Shown: one piece after another, positions 33,165 through 44,119 of the stretch
How the letters are laid out: each line of letters begins with the position of its first letter
Position numbering within the stretch: position 1 is the first letter of the stretch
NCBI GenBank assembly: GCA_003254925.1
Contig: QANZ01004765.1
Coordinates: 15,145 to 79,144 of the forward strand
Reading direction: 5' to 3'
DNA from: Chamaecrista fasciculata
Lineage: Eukaryota; Streptophyta; Magnoliopsida; Fabales; Fabaceae
Length of the DNA stretch: 64,000 bases
The notes under the pieces: model-generated
Told to the model about the DNA's origin: nothing
The model's database searches: none
Seen by the model: only the letters and a program-made list of their open reading frames with translations
Made by a program: the position numbers and the translations under genes

Positions 33165-34550
33165 GAAGTGGAAGACATGGATTCTAAACAAAGTGGCGAA
33201 CCCAAGGGTGTGGTCTGTGGTAGCCTATCACAATACATAAAATAAAATGATCCAATGTTTTTGTTTAGCTAAAAGGCGTTGTTTAACTGAAATTCGTAGT
33301 TCGATCCAAAGTCGTCGATTAGCTGAAACTCGTAGTTTGATCCAAAGTCGTTGTTTAGCTTGAACTCATAGTTCTATCTAATATTGTTGTTTTTATTTTA
33401 TTGACCTATATATAGGTGGTTGACAAGCAACTACATCAACATTCACATTTTCTCATAGATATCATGGGCTTCAAGAAGGGGTTTGAGATAGCGTTTGGAG
33501 AAGAAGATGGTGATGAAGAGGAAAATAATGTTCCTGAGACAGGCTCACATATCAATCTATCAAATCAATGATGTACCAAAGGTTTATATCAATCGATATA
33601 TTTGTCAATGATAAGTGTTATGTTTGTTTACTTTATCCAGTCTCTAACTTAAAAAATTTACATCCAACATTGGGGTTGTAGGATCAACAAAAGAATGAAG
33701 TGGTGGCAGAACAAAAGGAAAAGATAATGAATATGTAGTTTCCTTTGTTCTGTATCTCCGAAAGAAAGAGACAGATTTGAAGAATGCACAATCACCAGAT
33801 GTTGCGTGTGTTTTGGAGTTCTGCTCATCTTCTTATCAGGCCATCATCCTCTTTTGTCGTTATCCACAATTAAATACTCGTCTGACGAATCATCTTTATG
33901 TGTTTCAAGATTATGTACACATTATTCATATATGTGCATTCTTTTTAATCAATTTTGTTGTGATGATGATGTTGAGTTAAAAGTATTTACACGTGATTAA
34001 GTTAACCAAATTATTTGTAATTTAAAGCTTAAAGTGCTAAAAATATTGTTGTTTGAATGTGCATAGAAAAATGAATATTTCTATGATTCAATAGTTGTGA
34101 ATTTGTAATTGTGAAACATAATGTATAAAGTGGAAGTGTTTTTGTTTGTTTTTATCATTCTGCTTCAACTATTTCATTTTTTTATTGTCCACTTGTCTTT
34201 TATGTTGATTTGGTATACGACTTCTTGGAGAAGTTTATGTGGATGTACTTCCCAATGGTCCAAAAGTAAAATGAGGAACATGCAACATACTTCTTATTTA
34301 ATAATGGTCCAAATACTCAAATTGATTGATTGATCATTTAACAAAACGTTGGAAATGTTGCTAGAAAAATCAAGGAGATTCTTTGATGTTTCTGAACTAA
34401 GATTATTATATTTTGAAATATTCTTTTAGAAATTTGGTTATAGAGAAGCACAATAAAAGAATAATTGTGAGAGAAAATAAATGAAAACTGATGATAGTAC
34501 TAAATTGAAATAAGACCAACTCAGCAGTTTCTAGATGCATATATTATTAG
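33165..34550 (+). repeat. R2 repeat, copy A
   Basis: In order: AATGAAGTGGAAGACATGGA and CAAAGTGGCGAACCCAAGGG, a minisatellite of about 36-base units (CGTTGTTTAGCTRAAAYTCGTAGTTCGATCCAAAG, about 33255-33400), a TATATATAG run at 33410, the acidic micro-ORF, an exon-like block after a TTGTAG acceptor (33682 on) and the 3' block from about 34040. Copy B has the same layout at 55120-56480; copy C has it at 61590-62870 without the first part. Confidence 0.75.
33464..33571 (+). CDS. acidic micro-ORF of the R2 family, copy A (35 aa)
   Basis: MGFKKGFEIAFGEEDGDEEE then NNVPETGSHINLSNQ and TGA. The LSNQ-stop end aligns with SISNQ or SISDQ-stop in R1, tying the two repeats together. The ATG is about 50 bases after a TATATATAG run. 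The alternative frame across the end reads YQINDVPK into an AAAG|GT donor-like site. The following exon-like block (33682 on) reads DQQKNEVVAEQKEK before a stop. Family unknown. Confidence 0.4.
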   Translation: MGFKKGFEIAFGEEDGDEEENNVPETGSHINLSNQ

Positions 34551-35217
34551 GGTATGTTTGGATAATGACATTTTAAATACTATGGAATTTCAAATACTAG
34601 TGATTTCAATTACCTTGATTTCAATTACTTGCATTTACATACTTCTAGTTATATTTTAATACTCAATCAATTTTTCTTTTCTATTTTGATCCTCAAAGAA
34701 TGGGGTCAATTTCATTTTTTCATCGTGCTGAGCCGGATCGACCCGAATTTTTTGGGCCGGGCTAGACTGGATCGAAATTTTCAGGCTGAGTCGGACCAGG
34801 TTCAATATTTCACGTCGAGCCAGATCAAGTCGAATTTTTCGGGTTCAGCTGGACCAAGTCAAATTTTCGGGTCGAGCCAGATTGAGTCAGATTTTTCGTG
34901 CTCAGCCTGACCAAATCGAATTTTTCTAGCCGGACCGAACCAAGTCGACATTTTTAGACCAAGTCGACATTTTTGATCCGGCTTGGTCGGAAAAATTAAG
35001 GTCGGGCCGGCCCGGTCAAAAAAATTAGGCTCGGTCCAACCCAGATAAAAAAATTTGGCTCGAGCCGGCCCGACTTGAAAATTGTCGTCTTACACATATG
35101 TCCGTAGAGATAAAGGAGATTGAGAGCAAAAGGTCCATTGAGGAATTTTACAATTCCCGCTTCTTGAGGTGGAATTGTAAATTCTACTAAAGAAATTTTG
35201 CAACCAAATACTCTAAA
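34551..35217. mobile_element. hAT-like MITE containing a GC-rich minisatellite
   Basis: Flanked by 8-bp ATTATTAG copies at 34543-34550 and 35218-35225. The ends GGTATGTTTGGATAATG and, inverted, AGAGTATTTGGTTGC are only partly similar. Inside, about 34725-35085 consists of 30-odd-base units of the type GGGTCGAGCCAGATCAAGTC / GAATTTTTC, much richer in GC than the flanks. Confidence 0.65.
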
Positions 35218-35225
35218 ATTATTAG

Positions 35226-35450
35226 CTATGTTTTATGAGGCTATTTTAGATTTTTAGTCAATCTACTTAAAGTAAAATAATCACATTTTAGGGTATTACA
35301 CTATTCCCAGTTCCCACCCTATTAGGTGAGAATAAAAATATGAAAATTTATAAGATTAAGTCATTCTCAAGAATGCAATATTTTCAAGATTATTTTTTAA
35401 TCTGCGTACCTAATGTTTCACAAATACCTAGTATATATTGAACCAAACGG
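35226..35450. other. no feature seen
   Basis: AT-rich spacer between the MITE and a GTTGATC minisatellite. No coding or repeat match. Confidence 0.35.
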
Positions 35451-35880
35451 CCAATATCGTAAAAAAAGCCAACGTTGTTGATCGTTAAAGAAACTTAATA
35501 TTGTTAATTGTCAATAAAGCCAATGCTATTTTTTTTAGATTTTAAAAAAATTAGGTGAGTTGGGCCTCGGAGGCTTATCAAGGCCAGGAAATGCCTCCAG
35601 CCTTTATGAGCGTTTAGTGGGGTATTTATTGATCGCCTACTAACAAGGTCCTTACATTAGTAGTAGGAATCGAACTCACGACTTTGTGGGTTATAGTCGA
35701 CTCATTACCAACTGGACCAACCTTTGTTGTAAAAAAAAGCCAATGCTATTAATGGTTTAAAAAGTTAATATCGCTGATCGTAGAAAAAATTGTTAAAAAA
35801 ACTAGTAGTGTTGATCATTAAAAAAGTCAATGTTGTTATAAAAAACTAATATCATTGATCTTCAAAACAGCTAGATACTT
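35451..35880. repeat. diverged GTTGATC minisatellite
   Basis: About ten diverged units (AAAAAAGCCAACGTTGTTGATC and similar) of the R1 array type, interrupted by a SINE. No R1 body is attached, so this is a detached or decayed array. Confidence 0.65.
35531..35735 (-). mobile_element. tRNA-derived SINE with 15-bp target duplication
   Basis: Read on the minus strand it starts near a Pol III box A (TGGTCCAGTTGG), followed by a box B (GTTCGATTCC) and a body ending in an A/T-rich tail (plus-strand T-run at about 35531-35537). Perfect 15-bp copies AAAGCCAATGCTATT flank it (35516-35530 and 35736-35750). Length is about 205 bp. Boxes, tail and duplication together identify a tRNA-related SINE mobilised by a LINE-type machinery. 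Copy number and family name cannot be told from here. Confidence 0.92.
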
Positions 35881-36896
35881 TTAATATTTTTTTTAGTCAT
35901 TGTTGCTCAAGACAAATTTAGCTGAAAGCAAATTTCTTCAACATGCAATACACAAATTAGATTAGAAAATGGCCAAAAATAGATACAGTAAATAAGACAA
36001 AATGCAGAGAAAAAGTTAGTAAATATGACAGTGACATATAAGTGTAAGTACCAACAAAATATTATATTACGGACCATTTTGTAAACATTTGACAATATCA
36101 AAAATGTTAATTAATTAACCAAATATATAATTATGAATATTTAATTAATTAACAAAAAGGAGCATTCCAAATTTATATATGATAGTATAATTAAGCTCAT
36201 AAAAGTACAAGATTCCCTTTATTAAAATTTTAATTTAGAAGATGTTTTACTATAATAGGAGATATGTAGTAGAGAAGGAGAAGGGATTATTTGTCAAACT
36301 ATAATTGGAAAATTTATTTATAAAAATATTACACAGATTATCTAATCAATTGTTTTGGTAACATTATATATTTATTTAATCAATTTTAAATTTGAATAAT
36401 TCATTAGATATTTTTTTTTTGTAGGAATTCATTAGATATTTGTAAATACAGGATTTTCTCATATTTGATTTAAACTAGCGTTAGTTTATTAACAAGTTTT
36501 TTTTTTTGAAAAAAATCTTTAAATTAAAAATGTCATTAGTAGATTTAATATTGAACAGCATGAGAATACGCTTATATTTGGAAATTTTTAATTAGAATTT
36601 ACAAGTCTTGTAAAAAGAATAAAAAGTTAAAAACTATATATTTTTTTTATGAAAAAAATATATGTTATTTTGAATATTTTCAAAAGAGAAAAAAAATGAG
36701 GATGGAAGGTAATATATACTTACTAATGCAATTGTTTTTTGGAGACTATAATTAGTATTTATCAAATTTTAATTAGAAAACTTAATGATAGTTAATTATA
36801 TAATGAAATTTTAGAGCGAAGATAAACCTTGAACATTTTAAGAAAATTTTAAAAAGTAACGTATCCAAACTGGGTCATTATATTGCACTATAAATA
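35881..36896. other. AT-rich sequence without features
   Basis: High AT content with many homopolymer runs. The minus-strand frame at 35907-36101 (64 codons, Phe/Tyr/Ile-rich) has no recognisable domain. I see no gene or structured repeat. Confidence 0.4.
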
Positions 36897-37265
36897 TAGG
36901 GTAAAATATAGGAAAGGTACTTGTGGTTTGGCCTAATCTTACTTTTATGACGTGTGGTTTCAAAAGTTGCACATTAGGTACCTGTGTGTTTCGCCGTTAA
37001 ACAGAAGCGGTACTTGTGTAATTTTCCGTTAAATTTTTTACGGAAAAAGTAGTACTTGTGGTTTCAAAAGTTGCACATTAGGTACCTGTGGTTTTGCTGA
37101 AGCTTGAACTACATATTAGCTTCATATTTTGAACATTAAACGATGAAACCCAACACTCTCTTCATCTTCATCATCATCTTCTTCCCATAAACTCAACAAA
37201 CCCTCATTTCTCATACGAATTTCAAATTCCACTCATCAAATTAAATCAGAAATCACACACACACA
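36897..37265. repeat. TIR-element arm running into the assembly gap
   Basis: GGGTAAAATATAGGAAAGG with GGTACTTGTGGTTTGG and two copies of CAAAAGTTGCACATTAGGTA (about 36961 and 37065) resembles MULE-type arms. It is followed by CTTCATCTTCATCATC-type sequence and ends in a CA dinucleotide run at the gap. The opposite arm is not visible. Confidence 0.5.
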
Positions 37266-37823
37266 NNNNNNNNNNNNNNNNNNNNNNNNNNNNNNNNNNN
37301 NNNNNNNNNNNNNNNNNNNNNNNNNNNNNNNNNNNNNNNNNNNNNNNNNNNNNNNNNNNNNNNNNNNNNNNNNNNNNNNNNNNNNNNNNNNNNNNNNNNN
37401 NNNNNNNNNNNNNNNNNNNNNNNNNNNNNNNNNNNNNNNNNNNNNNNNNNNNNNNNNNNNNNNNNNNNNNNNNNNNNNNNNNNNNNNNNNNNNNNNNNNN
37501 NNNNNNNNNNNNNNNNNNNNNNNNNNNNNNNNNNNNNNNNNNNNNNNNNNNNNNNNNNNNNNNNNNNNNNNNNNNNNNNNNNNNNNNNNNNNNNNNNNNN
37601 NNNNNNNNNNNNNNNNNNNNNNNNNNNNNNNNNNNNNNNNNNNNNNNNNNNNNNNNNNNNNNNNNNNNNNNNNNNNNNNNNNNNNNNNNNNNNNNNNNNN
37701 NNNNNNNNNNNNNNNNNNNNNNNNNNNNNNNNNNNNNNNNNNNNNNNNNNNNNNNNNNNNNNNNNNNNNNNNNNNNNNNNNNNNNNNNNNNNNNNNNNNN
37801 NNNNNNNNNNNNNNNNNNNNNNN
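37266..37823. other. assembly gap (558 N)
   Basis: Undetermined bases. Any open frame crossing it is an artefact. Confidence 0.99.
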
Positions 37824-38135
37824 TTAAAATTAAAATATATTAAAATAATAATAACATAATGTAAAATAAATAAAAATACAATCAAATTTATAAATTAATA
37901 ACAATATTTTTAATTTTATTTATATATTAATTGTTATTACATAATTATTTAATTCTATAATTAAAATATATATAAAATTATTTTTTATTTTAAAAATTAA
38001 TTTATCTTTTAAAAAATTATAATTTTAAAATTAATATGAAAGGATAACATACAAATAATAATATTTAGAAAGAAATATATACAAAACATATATAAAATAT
38101 TTTTAAAATAATTATATTTATAAAATTTTAAATTT
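37824..38135. other. very AT-rich sequence
   Basis: Nearly pure A/T (TTTTAAAATTAATTT-type). It may be the interior of the element whose GC-rich end follows. No gene. Confidence 0.4.
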
Positions 38136-38325
38136 TATAAAATTATGTGAGTGGCCCGCGGGCTGGCCTGCCCATACTGGTTTAGCCCGCGGACTAAACG
38201 GGCAACCCCATATAGGCCTATTTTTAAGCGAGCCTATTTTTTGATGCCCAAGCCCGCCCATTTAGCGGGCGGGCTGGTGAAACCCGCGGACTTAAGCCCA
38301 TTTTGACACCCCTAATTATTTTTTG
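38136..38325. repeat. GC-rich MITE end (GCCCGCGGGCTGGC type)
   Basis: Abrupt GC-rich block with alternating GCCCGC and GCGGGC motifs, ending GGACTTAAGCCCATTTTGAC then ACCCCT. This is the usual form of one end of plant hAT MITEs (GGGTGTCAAAA inverted). The other end would fall in the gap, and no duplication can be checked. Confidence 0.5.
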
Positions 38326-39035
38326 AAAGATAATGAAAAAGAAAATAGGAATAGAATGACACTTATAATTAGGGATTATTTACAAATTTGTTTTGGTCCA
38401 TTCATCTACCCACTATATATTCTTGGTTGTTAATGGCCCATTTTATTTACGCTTTTATATTTAGGATAACATGTTTAATTGCCCATTAAAAAAAAGAAAT
38501 TTTCACTTAAAAATTAAGTTATGGTATTTAATAACATAACAATATCGTGAATTTATTAATAGGATTTTTAAAAATATAAAATTGAAATTTACATAGATTT
38601 TTTATCACTTATTTATATCCACAACAGTAAAATTTTCAGCACTCATCGCCTTCATCTATATCTGTACTATATTATATGTGAGAGGAGCCTTCTGATCGTC
38701 ATCCCATTTATACTAAAATTAATTAAAAAAAAGAGGAAACATATTATTTGGTCCGATCCCTCCTTTTTTACTGAATCAACGATTTGGTCTCTAATTTATT
38801 TTACATGCATATTTGCGAGCCTGTTAGGGCACGCAAAGTCCCTAGTGTAATTTATTCGTACACTAGGTTATTTTTTTTTTTTTAAATTAGACTTATTTTC
38901 ATATGAAATGTTTAAAAACCATAAAAGTAGAGGAACACAAGTTTGTAATAGTGATATGATCATATGATTATAGAAATGAATTCTAGTCCTTTTCATTCTT
39001 CAAAACATATACATAAATTTTTAGCAGTATTCTTA
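38326..39035 (-). repeat. diverged R1 fragment
   Basis: Scattered R1 landmarks in order: TTAATAACATAACAATATCGTGA (about 38529), ATTTATATCCACA, GAAATGTTTAAAAACC and GATATGATCATATGAT (about 38954). Other R1 parts, including the micro-ORF, are missing. An unrelated stretch (about 38735-38880) is inserted. Confidence 0.5.
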
Positions 39036-39043
39036 AGCTAGAT

Positions 39044-39398
39044 TTATGAAGCATGGACACTTCATTTTAACAGCGTGTCAACGTGTTAGACATGTATCTG
39101 TGTTCGACACCCGTACAACAGGCATACGACACATATTCATAAGTTTCAACATATAAAATCAATTTTTTGTGACATTAACATGATAAACAATAGAAAATAA
39201 TGACAAATATGACATATATTATGAATAAATATTGTAATTTTTAAATTTTTCATTAAAATTAATGGATTTTTAATTATTATTATTATATATAAATATATGT
39301 CGTGTCGTGTCGTATCGTATAATTTTAAGAATTTGACATGTCGGTGTGTCCGTAACTGTGTCGTGTCCCGTGTCTGTGTTAGTGTTCATGCTTCATAG
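39044..39398. mobile_element. hAT-type MITE with 8-bp target duplication
   Basis: Ends TTATGAAGCATGGACAC and, inverted, CTATGAAGCATGAACAC. Perfect AGCTAGAT copies lie at 39036-39043 and 39399-39406. The 355-bp body carries GTCGTGTCGTGTCGTATCG simple repeats. It inserted beside a small AGATCTAACTAA duplication (39410-39470). Confidence 0.9.
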
Positions 39399-39967
39399 AG
39401 CTAGATCTAACTAAATACAAGAAGAAGCTAGCTAGATCTAACTAATAAATACAAGTAGAAGCTAAACATAATGGGCAAAAGTGCATTTTTGGTCTCTAAG
39501 TTTTACATTAATTGTCAATTTCGTCTCTATTTTTTTTTTTGTAGTCAATTTTGCTCCCAATGTTTCACATTTTGGTCAATTTTTTCCTTCACTCTTACAT
39601 TAACCAAATATTAATAGACTCTATGTGACTGATAATATCAATAGCGGAGGCAGGATTTTTATATTGGGGAGCCAATACTGATATATATATATACACCATC
39701 AATCAACATTACAATATAAAGCATATAATAGAAAATATATATAAAAAATAAATATTAGTAAAATATAACATATAAAGATAATAAGTAAATATAATATTAA
39801 AATGCACTATTGTTTTTTAAGCTATATTCATCCCTATTTTAAAAAATAGAAGTCATCTATAACTATATTTATAGTGAATATTTAAGCTCTTTTTATTTTC
39901 AATGTTGCTAATCATAAAAAATCTAAGTCATCTTTCATTTTTTGCGAAGACAAGTTTTAATAATTTT

Positions 39968-40250
39968 AAGACAAAAATACTATTGGTACCCACAAAGTAT
40001 TTTTTTTAGTGAATTATACCCTAATATAATGTTTCACATTTGTGCCAATTATACCCCCAAATACTCCTTAATTTAGGGGTACAATTGATACAAAAAAGAA
40101 AAAATTGGGAGTATAATTGACTTAAAAATCCTTTGGATATATAACTAAATTGACCCCATATTTTTCGGGTACAATTGACCAAAAAAATTTTTTTTGGGTA
40201 TAACTGAAAATGACTGCATATACTTTAGGAGTACCAATAGTACTTTTGTC
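39968..40250. mobile_element. MITE (GACAAAAATACTATTGGTACC ends)
   Basis: The left end AGACAAAAATACTATTGG and the inverted right end AGACAAAAGTACTATTGG start inverted arms of about 40 bases. The body is AT-rich with ATACCC and GGGTATA motifs. A related element appears to lie at 56485-56885 (ATCGGTATCCCAAATT type). No target duplication resolved. Confidence 0.65.
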
Positions 40251-40471
40251 TAATACACGTACAATGGTTGTTGTTTTTGACAAAAATTAAGAGGAAATTA
40301 TACTAAAACTTTTTATTTTTACCTTTTTTTTATTGATAAAAAAATATGACAAAGCATGTCCTTAATTTAATGAAAGATGTTAGTCTATCAACCAAATTGA
40401 ACAAAATGTGAAACATTGGGAATGATATTAACCACGAAAGAAGAATGAAAACAAAATTGATAATTATTATA

Positions 40472-43042
40472 GGGTAAATTGCAATTTGGTACCCTGTGGT
40501 TAGGGGCGGTTCCCCTTCGGTACCCTGAAAGAAAAATTTTGCATTGTGGTACCCCCGTAGTTTGCTCCGTTAGCGATTTGGTCCCCTGAGGTTTTTTTCT
40601 GTTAGGATTTAACGACAAATGTACGTTAAAATGTCAAAAATCTCCCAACAAGTCTTCTCTTATGCGTTTAAGTCCTTTTCCTTTACTAAAAGGGATTAAA
40701 ACATAAAGAATTAATTATAAAAGGGTCTTTAGAATTCTAATATTATAGAATTTTCTTATTTTCATAAGATTTCTTTTGAATAGGTCTTGATTTAATTACA
40801 CTTTAATCCCAAAAGTTTATGATCTTTATCAAATTCATTCATTTTAGTCCCAAATCCTCAAAATAAAATTGTAAAGTGTCTCAAAACTCTTCCAAACATT
40901 TCAATTTAGTCCTTAAAAGTATTAAAAACCCTAAAACCTAAACTTTAAACCTTAAAACTATAAACCCTAAACTCTAAAATTCTAAACCCTAAAACCCTAA
41001 ACCCTAAAAAATCTAATTTGAGCAATTAGGTCCCTCACCCATTCTTATCCCATTATTCTCAATTCCCCCTCTTTTCATCATCTTCATTCATTTTAGTCCC
41101 AAATCCTCAAAATAAAATTTTAAAGTGTCCCAAAACTCTTCCAAACATTCCTATTTAGTCCTTAAAAATATTAAAAACCCTAAACCCCTAAAACTTGATT
41201 TTTTTTAATCTTCATCTTCATCCAATTTAATCTTTAAAAATATTAAAAACCCTAAAACTCTAAACCCTAAACCCCAAACCTTAAATCCTAAAATATAAAT
41301 CCCTAGATCCTCTAAAACTTATTTTTTTTAATCTTCATCTTCATCCAAAACTCTTCCAAACATTCTAATTTAGTCCTTAAAAATATTAAAAACCCTAAAC
41401 CCCAAAACCCAAAATCCCAAAACTCCAAACCCCAAACTTCAAACCCCAAATCCCTAAACTCTAAAACTTATTTTTTTCTTTAATCTTCATCTTCTCTTCT
41501 CATACTGAATTTTTTTGTTTCTAATCTTCATATTTTCAGATTAAAATTTTTGTTACTAATTTTCATTTTCATCTTCATCATTATCATCATCCATCTATGG
41601 CCAAAACATTATCATCGTCATCTTCATCCCAACATCATCATCAAATTCCCAATTTGAATTTCAAATCTAAGGAATTATATTGCACAATTTCAAATTCAAT
41701 TTCAAATCCATCATCAAGATCATCATCGTGCATCGGTAGTCTCTAGCTCACCATCCTCCAAGCTTCACGGCCATGGCGGACCCAAGGAAGAGACGGTCGC
41801 CGCCGACGTGACGAAGCGCAGAGACTCCGTTGACGAAGACGAAGACAACGCCGACAAGAGTCGTCAAACATCATCACCTCCTTGGGATGCCGATGACGAA
41901 AACGAAGAAGAAATGTGAAATGGGAAATTGTCGGCAAGAGTCTTCAAACATCATCTTTTTACTTTCTCAGATCTGAAATAGGAAGATGATGTTGAAGATG
42001 ATTGATTTGGAAAGAGAGGATGCAGTTTGATTTGGAGAAGCAAAGGATGGTTGATTTGGAGAAGCAAAGGATGCAGTTTGATGACAGATGATGATGGGTC
42101 GTGATGGAGAGAAGCAAGTGAGGAGGTAGATGTAGTTGATGGAGATGATGATGGGATTAAATTTGAAGAATGATTTTAGGGGATTAAATTTCACTTATAC
42201 GAAGAAGATGAAGATTGGGATTAAAAGAAAATTTAGGGGGTTTAGAGATTAAAAAAACATTAGGGATTTATGTTGGATTGGGAAGATGAAGATGAAGATT
42301 AAAAAAAATTAAGTTTTAGAGGATTTAGGGATTTATATTTTAGGGTTTAAGGTTTGGGGTTTAGGGTCTAGAGTTTTAGGGTTTTTAATATTTTTAAAGA
42401 TTAAAGGATAAAACTTACATCAAGTTCCCTACATCCTTGCTATCAAGTTCCACCAATCATAAGTCTTTATTATATTCTCTTTCTTCAATGATTGGTCATG
42501 CAAAAAGTGGTGTTTAATATTCTCTCTCTATCATGATTGGTCATGTATAAAATTTTTGTCACGTGTCAAATGTTGATTGGAGAACTTGATGGCAAGGATG
42601 TAGAGAACTTGATGTAAGTTTTTCCCTTATAGTTTTAAGGTTTAGAGTTTAGGTTTAGGGTTTTTAATATTTTTAAGGACTAAATAGGAATGTTTGGAAG
42701 AGTTTTGGGACACTTTAAAATTTTATTTTGAGGATTTGGGACTAAAATGAATGAAGATGATGAAAAGAGGGGGAATTGAGAATAATGNAAAGACCCTTTT
42801 ATAATTAATTCTTTATGTTTTGATCCCTTTTAGTAAAGGGAAAGGACTTAAACGCATAAGAGAAGACTTGTTGGAAGATTTTTGACATTTTAAAATACAT
42901 TTGCCATTAAATCCTAACAGAAAAAAACCTCAGGGGACCAAATCGCTAACGGAGCAAACCACGGGGTACCACAAAAAATTTTCTTTCAGGGTACCGAAGG
43001 GGAACCGCCCCTAACCACAGGGTACCAAATTGCAATTTACCC
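40472..43042. mobile_element. large MULE with telomere-like tracts in its arms
   Basis: Same GGGTAAATTGCAATTTGG ends as the element at 27772-29693. The flanking 9-mers ATTATTATA (40463-40471) and ATTAATATA (43043-43051) match at 8 of 9. Arms of roughly 800-1000 bases include degenerate CCCTAAA tracts (about 40925-41470) mirrored as TTTAGGG (about 42240-42400 and 42640-42665). The centre (about 41760-41930) is GC-rich and may be captured coding sequence; its best plus frame reads GGPKEETVAADVTKRRDSVD, not recognised. A smaller MITE sits in the right arm, and an N at 42788 marks a join in that arm. Confidence 0.88.
42410..42622. mobile_element. 213-bp MITE nested in the MULE right arm
   Basis: AAACTTACATCAAGTTCCCT and the inverted right end AAACTTACATCAAGTTCTCT begin arms of about 40 bases (with CATCCTTGC.ATCAAGTTC). 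The left MULE arm lacks this sequence at the mirrored place, which shows it is an insertion. The short target duplication is not resolved. Confidence 0.82.
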
Positions 43043-43085
43043 ATTAATATAAAGTTTAAAGACCAAAACGATGCTTTTGAAAACA

Positions 43086-43490
43086 CATGCTAAAAGTGCT
43101 TGCAAGACATATTCTTCTCGTTAAATACTTCATCATCATCCTCATTAAGATTAGCCTTACACCAATATGGCCATGGGACATATAACTTAACATTGATCTG
43201 GGTTTTACATGCTCTGTTCCAATTCCAAAGAAGAAGAACAAGGACTAAAAATTAAAACCCACCTCATTCGTGCCCTAAAATCCCCTCCCATCATTATCAT
43301 CATCAATTATTCAACACTTCCTTTGAACATTAAAACAAGACAACGATACACAAAGTTAAGTGTCTAGGACGTTTAAAAATATGGCCTTAGGTTAAATATT
43401 TATAGAGTCATACTTTTGAAATACGTATAAATACATTGGTAATGAGGAAGAGATAGTTTCGAGAGGTAATTCATTCATAATATAGTGGCC
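43086..43490. other. spacer before F-box remnant
   Basis: No repeat family recognised. TATTTATAGAGTCATAC near 43400 is a weak TATA-like context for the remnant that follows. No gene supported. Confidence 0.35.
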
Positions 43491-43869
43491 ATGGCGGTGG
43501 TCGAACCACCTTCATGGTCAGTATTCATCGTCTTTTTCTCTCTTTCGTGCCTTCTCAATATTTTGTTTGATCTTTGAAACACAATTGTGTTTAATTATCC
43601 CTTTGGATATTTTTGCCAGAGAATTTTTTCACAGGCTAGACCCAAAAACCTTAGTCCAACGCTCCCATGTTTGCAAATATTGGAATTCCATCTTCGCAAG
43701 TCCTTCTTTCATATCCAATCACTCAATCCAATCTTATCATCATGATCTCTCCAGCAATGAAATGAAAATTGTCTTTAATTATATACACTTGCTTCCACCT
43801 TCTCTCACAAGTGCTTGCTCTCTCTCATGTGCCTATAAAGCCAATGATAGATTTAGTGTTTATATATAG
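43491..43869 (+). pseudogene. F-box protein remnant
   Basis: A frame from about 43567 to 43869 reads IIPLDIFAREFFHRLDPKTL, then VQRSHVCKYWNSIFASPSFI. It fits the F-box helix pattern (PLDI..EIF.RL.PK.L...S.VCK.W.SI...PSFI). Known role: SCF ubiquitin-ligase substrate adaptors. The frame has no ATG in register. The nearest ATG (43491, MAVVEPPSW) is in another frame and stops, and the usual C-terminal repeats are absent. Stop after SVYI at 43869. Truncated pseudogene. Confidence 0.6.
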
Positions 43870-44119
43870 ATTCGAGATGAAAAAAAACAGGAAACATATG
43901 AAACACCCGAACATGGATCCTCTAAAATTGAATTTCATGAAGTTCTCTACATTTAGGCAATTGTGAAGGGCAAAGTTGTTACATTGACCATTGAATCTAA
44001 ATGAAAAACTATGTTTCATTTTTCAATTTCATCTCTCCCTCTCTCAATTACAAAGAACTTCAGAGAGAGTAAATTTAAAGGATCAAATTCAAAACACCCT
44101 TGGACACATATAGATAATG
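43870..44119. other. no feature seen
   Basis: Unassigned sequence after the F-box remnant. Short frames on both strands carry no domain. Confidence 0.35.

Larger units (their letters stand above)
39474..43085. mobile_element. M1-related TIR element split by a MITE and a large MULE
   Basis: The left arm GGGCAAAAGTGCATTTTTGGTC (39474 on) and the inverted right end TCAAAAGCATCGTTTTGGTC (up to about 43082) match, with TCAATTTTGCTCCC and AATGTTTCACATTTTGGTCA on the left and their complements at 40392-40455. The element therefore predates the MULE that sits in its right arm. Confidence 0.6.

Noticed and set aside
35640-35735. possible tRNA gene (box A and box B)
   Set aside because: No complete cloverleaf is visible. 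The A/T tail and the 15-bp flanking duplication mark a SINE.
37253-37885. 210-codon minus-strand open frame
   Set aside because: It consists almost entirely of N from the assembly gap.
40921-41470. CCCTAAA-rich tract as a telomere or chromosome end
   Set aside because: The repeats are degenerate, lie inside a MULE arm and are mirrored in the other arm, so they are interstitial transposon sequence.
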